DNA of 64,000 bases, from contig CM043956.1 of assembly GCA_014529385.2 (NCBI GenBank), positions 59,653,120 through 59,717,119 on the forward strand. Direction: 5' to 3'. The stretch's first letter is position 1. Each line of letters opens with the position of its first letter. Positions 22,300-33,540 of this stretch are shown here, one piece after another. Origin of the DNA: Adiantum capillus-veneris. Its lineage: Eukaryota; Streptophyta; Polypodiopsida; Polypodiales; Pteridaceae. The position numbers were made by a program, and so were the translations under genes. The notes under the pieces were generated by a model, which was not told the origin of the DNA, ran no database searches, and saw nothing but the letters and a program-made list of their open reading frames with translations.

Positions 22300-23394
22300 G
22301 TTTCAACAGATGACGACTGGCTAGATGGAATGGATCTCCGCATCAAATTATAGCTCAAAAATCATAGCACCAATGCTTTGGTAGACACAGGAGCTAGAGT
22401 GAATGCAGTCAGTTATTCCACATACAAGAAAGTAACAAGTCAAGCACTGACCACAGGAATAACGACAATCAAAGGATGCAACAAGAACCCAACCCCAACA
22501 TTGGGAGTAGTCAACTTGAACGTGGTAGTACATGGATGCTCATGTCCGCATCAGTTTGTATGCTTGCCAGATGAACACATGAATGAGACGATGATTCTTG
22601 GCATTCCTTGGATCCGTACATACAAAGCAGTACTCGATTGGGATACAAATCAGCTAAAGCTATCACTTAAGGGAGGAAAACTCATTGTTCCTATTGGACC
22701 TAGCAAAGAGGAATGGAAAAGATGCAATGAGAGTATCACTCCACGAATTAAATCTTTTTCATCCCCTCGATAAACAAATGCTAAAAGTAGCATGCAAGGA
22801 GTTAAGCAAATTTGGGTACCAAAGGCACAACTTGTAGATAAACCAAATCAGATCTGGATGCCTAAGATTTCACCAAATAAACCGAAGACGGTTCCAAGGA
22901 TTCAAGCACAGAACCGAGCATCTATGAACAAGGAACCCACCATGAAAAAGGTTTGGAAGAAAAAGGAGCACTTATTTTCTCCACACAATGTAAAACCAAT
23001 CAAACAGCGGCCAGTTAAGTCTAAACAGACTCTCAAGAACCATGCACCAAGCAGATCGAGCTACCCGTGGCGAGAAAAAGCTCGACAACTGTCTAAAATG
23101 CTCCCCACATCTCAAGCAATCAGCGTGCTTAAACACCTTGATGGTACTATCAAACAAAGAGCACAAAGGCTATACGATTTTCTCTTTGGAAGACATCAAC
23201 AGCAAACCTCGACAACGGAAACCCTTGAGTTAATTACTCAAGACCCAGCTCTTGCACAGTATATTGAGTTGAATTGCATTGATCTTCATATCATGGTAGA
23301 GCCAATCATAGCTATGCATAGACACAATTGTTCGACCCATGCATGCAATTGTCCCGGAGAACGCCATCTAGGAGGGGTGGAAGGATACTACTAA
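22300..23394 (+). pseudogene. Gy-A second retropepsin-like domain (PR2) and basic tail, downstream of integrase
   Basis: After the integrase C-terminus a complete aspartic protease fold can be read. ALVDTGARVNAVSYSTYKK (about 22,375) is the catalytic motif; hydrophobic strands follow. ETMILGIPWIRTYKAVLDW (about 22,585-22,640) is the closing hydrophobic-Gly motif. A Lys/Gln-rich tail of about 200 residues follows (22,792-23,394) and ends in a His/Cys-containing segment, HRHNCSTHACNCPG. PR1 lies in its normal place at 5.7-6.2 kb, so this is an additional domain. Gy-C has the counterpart with LLDSGAQANLISYG. Its role is unknown: extra processing or a structural, non-catalytic role are both possible. 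Confidence 0.78.
23370..23385 (+). other. Purine box at end of Gy-A pol
   Basis: AGGAGGGGTGGAAGGA overlaps the end of the PR2 ORF. Gy-C has CTAGGAGGGGGGGAGGC at the matching place (31,112-31,128 on minus). It resembles a polypurine tract although the real 3' PPT and LTR are far downstream. Confidence 0.55.
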
Positions 23395-23983
23395 ATATTA
23401 AGTAATTAAGGGCAATGTTTGAAGAGGGAGGAAAAAGTTTCATGTTAACGTGTGATTTTTGCAAAATTACCTAGTAATGCCCTTATAATTCATCAACTAG
23501 GAAAAAGTCACTGATAATATCTTCCCGATGAGTATAAATAGTGTATATACTATAAGATTTTCATAAAAAATAGTCCTTTTTAGGATATTTTTCATCATTT
23601 TTGCTAATAAGAAGGCCTAAAAATGGAGAAATCCAACAAAAAACAATAAAGCTGTGTTTTTCAAGGGATTTCCCTAATTATTGGATTTTCACTTTACTTT
23701 TTTTAGAGCATTTTTTTATTTTCTTTAATTTTTTCCAATAAAAAGGTCAAAAATTAATAATAATTAGCTCAGATGGAAAAATGGAAGACACGATGGTGAT
23801 TAGAAAGACAAGGCGGACAAGCATACAAATTTTCAACAAAATCAGAAGATGGAAGCGGGAAGCCTAAATTAGGCGGCCAGGCCTACTTCTGCAAAATTTT
23901 TGCAGAATGAACTACAGGAATCCAATTTGGGAAATTTTTGAGCCTAACATAGATTTCATGGCCTAATAGTACTAACGGGGGAA
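23395..23983. other. AT-rich spacer of Gy-A, no gene
   Basis: There is no coding signal. It is probably the start of Gy-A's spacer between pol and the 3' ORF, cut by Gy-C. A second purine-rich stretch, GAAGAGGGAGGAAAAAG, lies near 23,418. The exact boundary with Gy-C is uncertain. Confidence 0.5.
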
Positions 23984-24996
23984 TGTGGGGAAATTTGGTT
24001 CGGGAAGTTCGGGTATAGATAGCCAGAGTAGGCTAAAACCACCTCATTTCCACTTGGAGCTTTGCTGTTGGGACAGATACGCTGCGATGGACGTCAGCAC
24101 AGCGAGAACTCACCTAACAAGATTTGTCAAACAACTAAGGACGAAGCTCAACCTGCAGGCGCGTGAAAGCAAGCATAGGGTGTCAACCTACACTCGACCG
24201 ACTCCTAACTAATTCCTACATAGGTCTCTACCCAATAGTCACAGCCTTCAAGAGTGCATAAGAGGAAACTTCCTACAACGCTTTCTAGAGCCGAACACCC
24301 ATCAAACAATCTCGAAACACCATAGAACTTGAACGAGACCCTACTAACACCAATAGGTCACTCTCACTAAGGTCTATGAACCAAAACCCCAACCCAAAAT
24401 ACTCGATGCAAAATCACGTAGGATGTCTGGCCGAAATTTGCAAGTCTTCGTTTCCCAAATCTAAAGTGCGTAATGTGTAGCTCTACTCAATGTGAACGCG
24501 TGGATATGCTGCAATGCAAAATCGGACAACGTATGCTCACCAAATCACCAGATGAAGCTCGTAGATGGAGCTCCCAAAACCGAACCATACACGCACAATG
24601 TAGGTATCGGCGCGTAGCTCTCATCGGGGGCAGCACGCTGCACTTCTCCGTACTAAATTCCGATCACCTGCACACGTGGGGTCAAGATGAAGCTCTCACT
24701 CTCTCTCGTACACAGTATGCTCACTCACAGACTTCAAACTTTTTTAAAATGACAAAAGGGGTTTTTTTTCATTAAGGTCAAAAAGAGGTATAAATACCTT
24801 ACAATTCTCAAACCCTAAAGTTCCAAATTAACCATCTACTCAATCTAAATGTCAAAACTGGGATACAATCTGGAAACTTCTATAAGCCCCAATATTTACT
24901 AGGTGAAATGTCGGGTTTTCTCAATGAATGAATAATTACAAAATTAGATAATCTACCGAGCCGTCATTTTCCGTAGGGTGTGTCCAACTTCTAACA
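23984..24996 (-). repeat. Gy-C 3' LTR (left edge tentative)
   Basis: On minus it starts TGTTAGAAGTTGGACACACC at 24,996, right after a PPT. That start resembles Gy-A's LTR start (TGTTAGC...GTGGACACC). A TATA-like AGGTATAAATACC lies at about 24,787. The far end is a guess within about 23.9-24.1 kb. A half-site of the spacer palindrome, CGTAGGATGTCT, is at about 24,416-24,427. ORFs inside are not supported. Confidence 0.55.
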
Positions 24997-25010
24997 CTCC
25001 TCCCCTCCTT
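24997..25010 (-). other. Gy-C polypurine tract
   Basis: On minus it reads AAGGAGGGGAGGAG, directly before TGTTAG of the LTR. Gy-A has GAGGAGGGGGGGAA in the same place, and similar sequence upstream (GGGACGACA). Confidence 0.85.
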
Positions 25011-25048
25011 GCTCATGTCGTCCCTGACATGGCTGTTGAGCTGTTCCT

Positions 25049-28000
25049 TCATCTTATGGTTTCTTGCATCTTGAGCAGTGACTCGTATCTTGCATGTAAA
25101 TCCAGTAGTTTTGGGCCGAATATGTCAGTGCTGATGGTGAAGAAGCTGGTGTAGAAAGATTCTTCAAAGGTCTGGAGGTGATAGGATGGCAAAAACATGA
25201 TCCTTTGATACAATGCATGTATCACCTCCTTGGAAGGCTGACCAGACAGATCGTATGCACATTTGAAGTATCTTGAAAGAAGAAGATACTGTCTGTCGCC
25301 TGGCACAGTTTGAATGTCTCGAAGACTTCCAAAAGGGTTTTGCAGATCTTCCTCATCATTATGCAAGAAAGGTCAGGCGAGCCAGTGAACAATTTGATGG
25401 CGCCCGTTAGGATTTTCACCATGTATTGAACACTTATTCTCTCGCCTGCCTTCAAGCCTGGCAGCTTTGGATAGTTTGGCCAAGTGGGTTGGCTTCTTTG
25501 TAGTAGTTCCTGGGCCTTCCACGTCCGCATCGTTGGTAGAGGGCAGAAACTTAGATTATCTCTGATGATTTTGGGTGCCTCTACCAAATGGATTAGGTAC
25601 TGTGGATACTTCGTCAGCCATGCCTTTCTCCACCTGGGCTGGGAGTCGACTATCAACTTTATCCCTTCAGGCTTGGAGATATCTGCTGTGTAGAGTGGCA
25701 CTGTTGGCTCTTCTCTGATTCTCTTGTTGATGGGCGGCTTCATACTTTATCAAAGGATATGGGAGAGAGGGCTGTAGCCATTCACGCCGGAGGTTGCTGG
25801 CGTCTATCTTCTGAATGGTCATGGATTTAAAACCCTCTGCTCCCACTCCAAAGCTTCTTTGGCCGTTTCCCTGATTTTTGCTTCTATGGCCTTGTGCGGC
25901 TTCTCTTCCTCTTCTTGTGTCAGATCTTGTGGCTCTTGAGACGGTCCTACAAGGATTTCCTCTTGCATGGGTGTGTCCACAGGATCTGCCACATTCTCTA
26001 GGTCTATGCCTTCCATGGCTGCTATCCCTATGCTTGCCTGCTCTTCTATCTGCTTTTGGAGTGTCTGTTTCTCTACTTCAGCTTGTTCTCCCATGTTCAC
26101 GAGGAGGTCATTCAAATCGGCGTTTATCTTCTCCGCCTCCCTGAGATTTCTCTTTATATTTTCTAGCTCGTCTTGCATTGCCTTCTACTCTTCTTCCATG
26201 TGTGTTTGCATAACCACCAACCCTTCTGCCATCATCAATCTTTGCTTCTTCTCTAAGGTCAACTCTTTCTGGAGCTCTTTCATTTGTTCTTCATAGATTT
26301 GGCTCTCTGAAGTGGTGTGAGTCGAGCTAGTAGCTCTGACTCTGGCAGGAGATTCCCTTAGCCGCTGGATGGTTTGATCTTTAACTTTAAGCTGGTCCTT
26401 GAGCTCAAGGACTTTATCCTGGCTAGCCTCCTGCTCTATTTTTTCCTTCTCCTTGGCATTCCGCATTGCTTCAACTTCCTCGGACTCCTTAGCAAGTTGT
26501 AGGGTTAGGTTATCACCTTCCCTCTCTGCATCTGTCAATGTCTTGCTGAGTTTTCATATTCCTCTTCGGCTCCTTGCATTCTTTGAGCTGCTTCCTGATT
26601 TTCTCTTTCCATTTCCTGGCATCTTTGCAGTGCCTTTGCCAGACTGGCTTGCAACTCTGCTTCTCTCTCTATCTGCCTTTGGCTTTGTTTTTGTAAAGTG
26701 TCGACTTCAAGCTTTATCTGCACTTCGGTGGCTTTGAGAGTTGCCATTTCACTTTTTGAGGCCATTGATTGTGCTCTTAGCCCAGTTAGCTTTGTCATCA
26801 CCACATCCCAATCACTGGTGGGTGGTTGCAGGTCCACTGTATCAATGTCCATTTCTTTAAGCTCCACTAACCACAGGCTCTGCATTTTCTCTTTGGGCCC
26901 CGTGCTTGCCAAGTCAAATGCGACTGTGGAAGCCTCTTCTTTTGTATATCCAGCAGCTAGTAGGTCTAGAAATGTGTTATACCTTGCTTCATTTGGCTCT
27001 GGCTGCTCACTTTTAGGCTTAGCCTCTTCTTTTGGTTCTTGTTCTTGGCTTTGTTCTTGCTTTGACTCTTCTTGATCTTCAGGTTTGTCTTGATCCTCTT
27101 TCTCTTGAGTCTGTGGAGGGCTACGAGGAGGTGGTGAGGGTGGTGGGTTGGACTCAAGGCTGGATGGTGGAGTTATCGGATTTTTCTTGAAATCCCGTTC
27201 CGCCTTTGTCTTCCTTTCTCTTTCTTGGCCTTCCTGCTCTTCTAGCAGTTGCCGTCGAACTTGCTCCACTTCTTCTTATGTAAATGGTACATGTGGGATA
27301 TTTTCCGTTGTGGCATCCAGAATCTCAAAATTATTAATATCGTTGTCGAATCTATCTCTGTGCACTCTTCGAGATGATCCCGACATTGCTTCTAGAGACG
27401 GCTTCCATAGCTCATTCAAATCTCCTTTGAGGTCTCTTTCGGCCCTGAAACTTTCCATCAGCCGCTCTAGCCGTGCCGCTTTCTGTGATTTCGTCTCTTT
27501 TACTGGCACTTGGACACATTCCTTCTTTTCCTTCTTCAGCTCTGGCTGCTTTTCTTGCACGGTTTGTAACCGGCGTTTCAACCTAGTGGCAACCCTTGGT
27601 GCTTTGGACTGTTTCTCTTCCTTATCTTCCTTGAGCCTCAGCCAACCGTTCTATGATTGAGGGTCGGGCCATCTTCCCTTGGCGTGCAATGCTCCATAAA
27701 TCACCTTCGTGATTAGCTCACCCAGCACGATGTATGTGGGGTTCTTGTTGCCCATCTTCACCATATTATCATGTATATAAGCTGCATAATTGATTACCTT
27801 CGGCTTGCTTTTCTACATTGCCCAGGTGAATGTTGTGGCAATTGCTGCAGGCGGCATTTTGTACTTTTGTGGCCGCTTTGTACACATATGAAAGTACTGA
27901 TTGTACAGCTGACTCATGATTGCCACTTTGGGTTTGGCAATGTCTTCAAAAGTGTAGTTGCCTTTCTTTTCAGTGTACACCTTTACTTCGTCTCTTCTTT

Positions 28001-28460
28001 TGGTTACACTATCCCCTTTGTTGGAGAGGTCTAGTGCAGCTGCCACTACTCTCTCAGTAATTAGAATCTCCGTGCCAGGCTTGCCCTGTAGATCCGTAAC
28101 TTGGTCCACTCCATCTTCCTTGATTGTCGTCACAAATTCCCATACTCTTTTTATGTCGATTCCTGCCGACACAGCTTCAAAATAATTGTGGAGATCAATT
28201 TTCTCCAGATACTCTAACATCTTGCTTCTGACGAACTCATTGAGCTCCCGCGGTAGCATTGGTAGCTTTATCACATTTCCTTCGGTGTCTTTGAGCACGC
28301 CTTGGTAGATCTTTAGATCATTTGACTCTAGCAGATATTCTTGGATCCACGTGCTGGTTGAATTTAGAGTTTCTTCTGGTATGACGAAGGGCTCTACTTT
28401 TTTCAAATAATCCTTTATGGTCATCCTTTTCTTCTTTGCTGGTGACTTTGCGGCTGCCAT
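25049..28460 (-). pseudogene. Gy-C 3' ORF: long coiled-coil protein of unknown function
   Basis: From ATG 28,460 a globular N-terminal region of about 215 residues (28,460-27,813) continues to about 27,660. It has LPRELNEFVRSKMLEYLEK and ITERVVAAALDLS, a layout that recalls plant 'transposon protein' domains (Transposase_32-like), but weakly. A basic stretch, then a Pro/Glu/Gln/Lys-rich low-complexity region (27,240-26,990), then about 300 residues of coiled coil (26,900-25,820) follow. A C-terminal globular part has SPDLSCIMMRKICKTLLEVF (about 25,360) and LPSYHLQTFEESFYT (about 25,180). The C-terminal part matches Gy-A's ORF at 40,650-41,123; the N-terminal parts are not obviously alike. Frame changes break it. 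It is not env: no signal peptide or membrane anchor is visible. Confidence 0.65.
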
Positions 28461-31108
28461 AGATCCTGTTGCACTCAGTAGTCCGAAGTTAGTGTTTTTT
28501 CCATATCAGCTGAGAAACTGAGTTTTAACTATCCAAATGACTTGAAAATTGAAAATAAAACTTTAAAGGAACTTGGGAAATTGTGTATGTGCTCACAGTG
28601 CAATTCTGGAAAAATTTTAACCTTCAGACATCCTACGCGTAGTATGTATTTTTCATCAGATCTTGGTGATACTTGACATGTTGGTGGTCCTTGGCATGTA
28701 CAACATGGCTATGTGATTGGATTTGGATTTGGACATCAAAAAGTGGATTTTTGGGCAGATTCAGGTTTTAGGCTCACAAATTGGGTAAAAGTCCACTACA
28801 GGTAGCAAATAATATCCAAATGGATTGAAAATTGATATATAGGCTCCTTGCACCATGGTATTGGCTCCCATGATGTCATTCTTTGCACAGAAGTTTAAAA
28901 ACATGCTGGAGACATCCTACGCGTAGGATGTCTATTTAATCAAAATGGCTTGGGATTTGTTATGTGGATAGTCCTTGGCATGTGGAACATGGCCATGCTC
29001 TTGGATTTTGATTTGGACAAGCATTGATGTTGGTAAGACCCTGTGTAGTGTTTTTGGGCTCAAAAAGTGTATCTTGAAGGTGTTGGGGGTCAAAAATGAT
29101 TAGAATGGCTTCAAACTTGGTATATGAGCTCTTGAAGATGATGTGATTAGATCTGGCATGGACAAACACCCTTTGTAGGCCAAAAATGTCAAATAGACAT
29201 CCTACGCGTAGGATGTCTACTTCATCAATTTTTGCAAGTGACCACATAGATTGGTTAGCTATGTGCTCATTGGCTATGTGTTCATGAATGTGTTGTGCAA
29301 GTTTCATGTGATTTGGACAAGTTTTGGTAGGTCTATGGCCCATTTTCGCCTCTATGCCCTAACTTTGCGTTTTTTCATACATATGAGGTTAATGTTGGTC
29401 CAAATGTGATGAAACTTGGTGGCTAGCATGTCAAGGCTATTCAGAAAATGTGTGTAATGAGGAATGTTGGGTTCTATGCCCAGAAATGGCCTTGAGACAT
29501 CCTACGCGTAGGATGTCTCCGGATGATTTTTTCATGGAAACTGTCATCACTGGTGCCTGCCCTTAGTCCCCCTGAGTCCCTTTTAAGCCTAGTTCAACAA
29601 ACAAGTCAAATGGATAGAAAGTAACTCCCTATGTGGATTTCAGAGCCTCCGAGTCGTTTTCTGACTTTTGGAATGCTTTTCGGCGATGAAATTTCTTGAT
29701 GTTGGTCTCCATAGCTTCCCGATCCCTTGGGGATCCTTGTGTATGGTTTTTGTCGATTTTGGCTTCACTGGAGCTCCATTTGGCAATTTGTCGCTCTAGA
29801 AGCACCCGTGGTTGCGGTTACATGTTTTCAATGACTTGTGGTGGTCTACCACCATAGGACTTGGTTGTTGATGGTCTAGGAAAGCCGCTCGTGAAGTTTG
29901 GTGGCAAACGGACATGCGGTTTGGCGGCGAGAGCTATTTGACGCTTTGTGTGTCTGATGCCATTTTTGAAGTTTAGTGCCGCTTCGGGTCACCTTTTGGT
30001 CATGTGGGCTATATAGACTTGTCGAGCATGTCCAGATGCTCCTACCCATGAATTTTGGTAGCATTTGGGCGCCTCTCCGCCGATTTCCCATTTGGTGGCC
30101 TCTTGCGGGATTCTAGGAATTAGGGTTTTTCTCGATAGTTTTCTATTGCCTTTGGGAATCCAAGGCTGGTCTCCTATGCTAGGGTAAGCTGCCGATGAAG
30201 TCTCATTGCTTTTGGGTTAGCCGTTAGGTGGCCACTTCTAGTTGTAGGTCTCTACTGCCCGCTTTCTGTGTGAACCCTACGCTAGTTTTCGCGAAAAAAT
30301 GACAAACATGCGCGAAAAGCTCAAGGTGGTGAGCCTACCTCTCATGTCTGAAGCCCGTCGGGTAGTCGTGTGCGTCGTAGAAGCTGTTGGAAGTTCCCCT
30401 CGCTCTAGGTGGCAGAAGCTCTCGTTGAAAGGTCAATAATGAAAATGAGCAAGTGAAAATTTCTTATAATGGAGGTCCCCGAACCACTTTTCATGAAATT
30501 TGACATGAGCTCTCAACTTCTTGTCAGATGCGGTTTAGGCTCAAAAATTTCTTGATTTGGACTTCATTTGCCCCGTTTACCAGAAATTTGGCATTTCGAT
30601 CAAAATCTGGCCTAAACACGCTTTCCGCTCCAGTCTCATAATTGCACCTCCACTGTACCATAGGTTTTCCTATATTCACTGATCATCTCCATATTTTTTG
30701 TTTTTTTATTACGATAGTTTTTCACCTGCTTTTTGTATTTTTGAAGTTTTTCTGCCGAAAATTAGCAAAATTAAAAGGAAAATAGAAAATCAAACCCAAA
30801 AAAACCCCAAAAATTGTAATAAATCAAAAACATCAACGCAAAACATTATATACACTCACATGCAATTTTTATGGCCGGATTTCTCCGTTTTACCATTATT
30901 TTGCCCCGAAAAATGGTTATTTCTACTTATATACACACACCTAGGGGCTTGATTTGGCGTTTGGCCCCATATACCTATAGATTCATGTTGTATAAGGGCA
31001 TATGTACTTGGGTTAGTCCTAAAAATTTCGCAATCAAACAACAACCCTTAAAAATAGTCAAAAAACATGCCCTTTTTTACTCTTTCTGCTATTGGGTTCG
31101 CATTTGAG
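28461..31108 (-). other. Gy-C spacer between pol and 3' ORF
   Basis: These 2.6 kb show no coding region on either strand. The part nearest the 3' ORF is a diverged tandem array with palindromes (28,560-29,560). The remainder is unique and AT-rich, with a tract of short A/T runs at 30,690-30,860. Tat-lineage elements are known to carry tandem repeats in their 3' region, which fits. Confidence 0.6.
28560..29560. repeat. About 290-bp tandem units, each centred on a 24-bp palindrome
   Basis: A perfect palindrome, AGACATCCTACG followed by its reverse complement, occurs at 28,910-28,933, 29,195-29,218 and 29,495-29,518. A degenerate copy is at 28,626-28,649. The spacing is 284, 285 and 300 bp. Between them, phrases such as CTTGGCATGTGGAACATGG recur in diverged form. 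The palindrome is far better conserved than its surroundings. Confidence 0.8.
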
Positions 31109-31111
31109 AAT

Positions 31112-31128
31112 GCCTCCCCCCCTCCTAG
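31112..31128 (-). other. Purine box at end of Gy-C pol
   Basis: On minus it reads CTAGGAGGGGGGGAGGC, at the end of the PR2 tail, matching Gy-A's box at 23,370-23,385. Confidence 0.55.
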
Positions 31129-31129
31129 C

Positions 31130-32350
31130 AGGAGTCCTCCCAGACGGCAAGGTATCGCCTCAGAGTATGTGCCGTTCATGGGTTGAAAAAATTGTGCTAA
31201 TGCTTGTCCGTGTAATGTGGCCCTATTTTATGCATACTCGGTCAATGCATGGAAAAATTAATGATGTGCAAGAGAAGGGTATAAGCAAGATGCTTATTGG
31301 CATTCGCCGTCGAGGTTTCTTGTTTTCTTTGCAAGTAAAAGCTGTAACTCTATTGCTCTCTGTTTAATTGTCTTTCTTGCAAAAGTCGCTTGCTTTGCCA
31401 CTACTGTTGATATGGTCATACTGGTCGCTTTGGAGAGAATTGGCTTGGCCGGAATGGCCATAGACCGTATCTCTTTTGCTTTCCATTGGTAGCTTGATTT
31501 TTCCAGTTTTTGTAGGTTTCATGCTACTTCCTTGGTTGCCACTGTTTTGTTGCTTATTGGCATCCACATAAGTCGGTTGTTGGTTTCATATGCAACTGTC
31601 TGCCTTCCGATGTTGCTTGTACTAAAGGGAGTTCCTTTTGCTTCGGTTTTAGTATCCAAATACGAGTTGCATTTGAGTTTTTGCGGAGCATTTTCTTTGG
31701 GATCCATATCTCTTTTATGTTCTTGGTGTTTGGTTGAATTATCTGCTTCGGTTGAATTGTTTCGTTGTCTTGTTTTTTGTCTACCATGTCATTTCTATCA
31801 TTCCGCATCCATACTTGTTTCTCTTGTTTTGGTAACCCCGATCTGTTCACTGCAGTAGGTAACTTCTTATTCATGTAGTGAGCATGGTTGGTAGTTCCCT
31901 GTTTGCTTTTTAGTGGTACCCTTTCTTTTGGCTTTTTATTGAGGGATTGCATTGCTGGCAATGGATTCTTACGGGGTTGTTGAGCAAAGGTTACCACCTG
32001 TTGTTCTTGTGCATGCTGAATTTTGACTGCATTCGCATTCCAATCTATCTGCACATTATACTCTTTTTGCCAAGGTTGTCCCAACAACATGGGGTGTTAT
32101 GTGCTTTCATCCTTGACCACATAAAATTTGTGTGGGTAAATATATTGATGTACTTGTACATTAAATATAGTCCAGCCCAATGTTTTCAACGAGTGTGATG
32201 TACTACTTTCCAGCACTTGTGGAGTAGGATGAAGTTGACCTGTGGACTTAAGTTGTTTGTATAATCCGTAAGAGATTAAATTTGCTTGAGCTCCAGAATC
32301 AAGCAATGCCGTCGATTCAACTTGATTGCTACCTACTTTGACTGCAGGTA
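31130..32350 (-). pseudogene. Gy-C second retropepsin-like domain (PR2) and basic tail
   Basis: On minus, following integrase in one continuous frame: STALLDSGAQANLISYGLYK (about 32,310), then PHKFYVVKDEST at a stop near 32,097, then PMLLGQPWQKEYNVQIDW (about 32,090-32,040). Active site, strand order and closing Gly motif are all present. A Lys/Gln-rich tail follows to about 31,130 with frame breaks. This is the counterpart of Gy-A PR2 at 22.3-23.4 kb; only some 30-40% of residues look shared, so both have been evolving separately while keeping the fold. Confidence 0.78.
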
Positions 32351-33540
32351 TTGGCTCCACTGTGTCTTCATCAAACCTCGTTAGTCGAATGGCATTGATT
32401 CGCAATGGTGCTCCGCATTTTTGTTGTTGTCGCAGAAGTCTTCTTTTTGCAATGCGTTCTTGTGCTTCTGCTTCAGCTTCTTCTCGTACCCTCTGCTTCT
32501 CCTTCATTCGTTGTTTTCCTTGATGGATTTGTTGAAGCATATCCTGTTTTAGTAGTAAATGATATTTCTTCAATCGACACCCACTAATCCAATTTGGCAT
32601 TTCTTCACCTGCTAATGTAGCAAGCTTGACAGCTCTGCTTTGTGATAGATCACTAATCAAAAAGGGTCCCATCCCTCGTTTTTTAAGTTTCTTGGCATGT
32701 TGCTTCAAAGTATAAACAAGTACATAATCACCAGTTTTGAACTCTTTCGTGCGCACATGCTTGTCAAAAAACTCTTTTTGTCTTCTCTTTTTAGCATAGA
32801 TCGAAGCTACAGCTCTCAAGCGGAGTTCATCTAGATTTTCAAGATCATCTATTCTTGAAGAGAGCTCATGCCCTGTCCATTCTAAGCGTTTCGCTACTCG
32901 TAGAGTTGGAATTAAAAACTCTATGGGTAATATGGCATTTAGACCAAACACCATGTTGTACGGTGTCGTTCCTATCGATGTTTTGTAAGCTACCCTGTAT
33001 GCCCATAGTGTTGAGTGTAGCTGCTGATCCCAGTCTATTCTTGTCTCAGATACAATTTTAGTGAGAACCGTGCATAGTGTTTTATTTGTGGCCTCAGCTT
33101 GTCCATTTTCCTGTGGATGGTATGGAGCAGATTTCCTATGTATGACCATGAATTCCTCTAGCAGACATTCAATGACTTCATTAAGAAAATGTGTTCCCCA
33201 ATTACTGACAATTTCTATTGGTAAACCGTATCGTACAAAAACATTCTCATACAAAAATTGTGCAGTGGTCCGTGCATCTGCTTTTTATGTTGCCTTGGCT
33301 TCCGCCCATTTGGTGAGATAGTCCGTAGCCACAATGATATATTGGGTATGGGTGCGATATGTAGGGGGTGAAATAGGTCCCACAAAATCAATGCCCCATT
33401 TTGCAAATGCCCTTGCTCCCATCATTGGCCATAGCGGCATCTCTTCTCTCTTTATCGGCACCTTGGTGTGCTGACATGCGTCACAACTCTTTACAAACTC
33501 TTGAGCATCCATATGCAATGTAGGCCACCATATTCCTGCA
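32351..33540 (-). pseudogene. Gy-C integrase core and C-terminal domain
   Basis: On minus from the palindrome: AGIWWPTLHMDAQEFVKSCD gives the Cys pair of H2C2 module b, then GIDFVGPI (first Asp, about 33,390). The second acidic position reads VSNWGTHFLNEV (about 33,195): Asn stands where catalytic Asp is expected. Glu is kept in ENGQAEATNK (about 33,095). The C-terminal domain has GPFLISDLSQSRAVKL and NWISGCRLKKYH. A 385-codon open stretch (33,254-32,097) links it to PR2. The Asp-to-Asn change alone would abolish strand transfer. Confidence 0.85.

Noticed and set aside
24473-24775. 100-codon + strand ORF
   Set aside because: Lies inside the Gy-C LTR, no family resemblance, opposite to element orientation.
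25878-27660. Long + strand Ser/Phe-rich ORFs opposite the Gy-C coiled-coil gene
   Set aside because: Antisense shadows of a Glu/Lys/Gln-rich coding strand; composition is exactly what the complement gives.
28560-29560. CRISPR-like array
   Set aside because: Regularly spaced palindromes about 290 bp apart with diverged repeats between, in a plant retroelement; spacing and context do not fit CRISPR.
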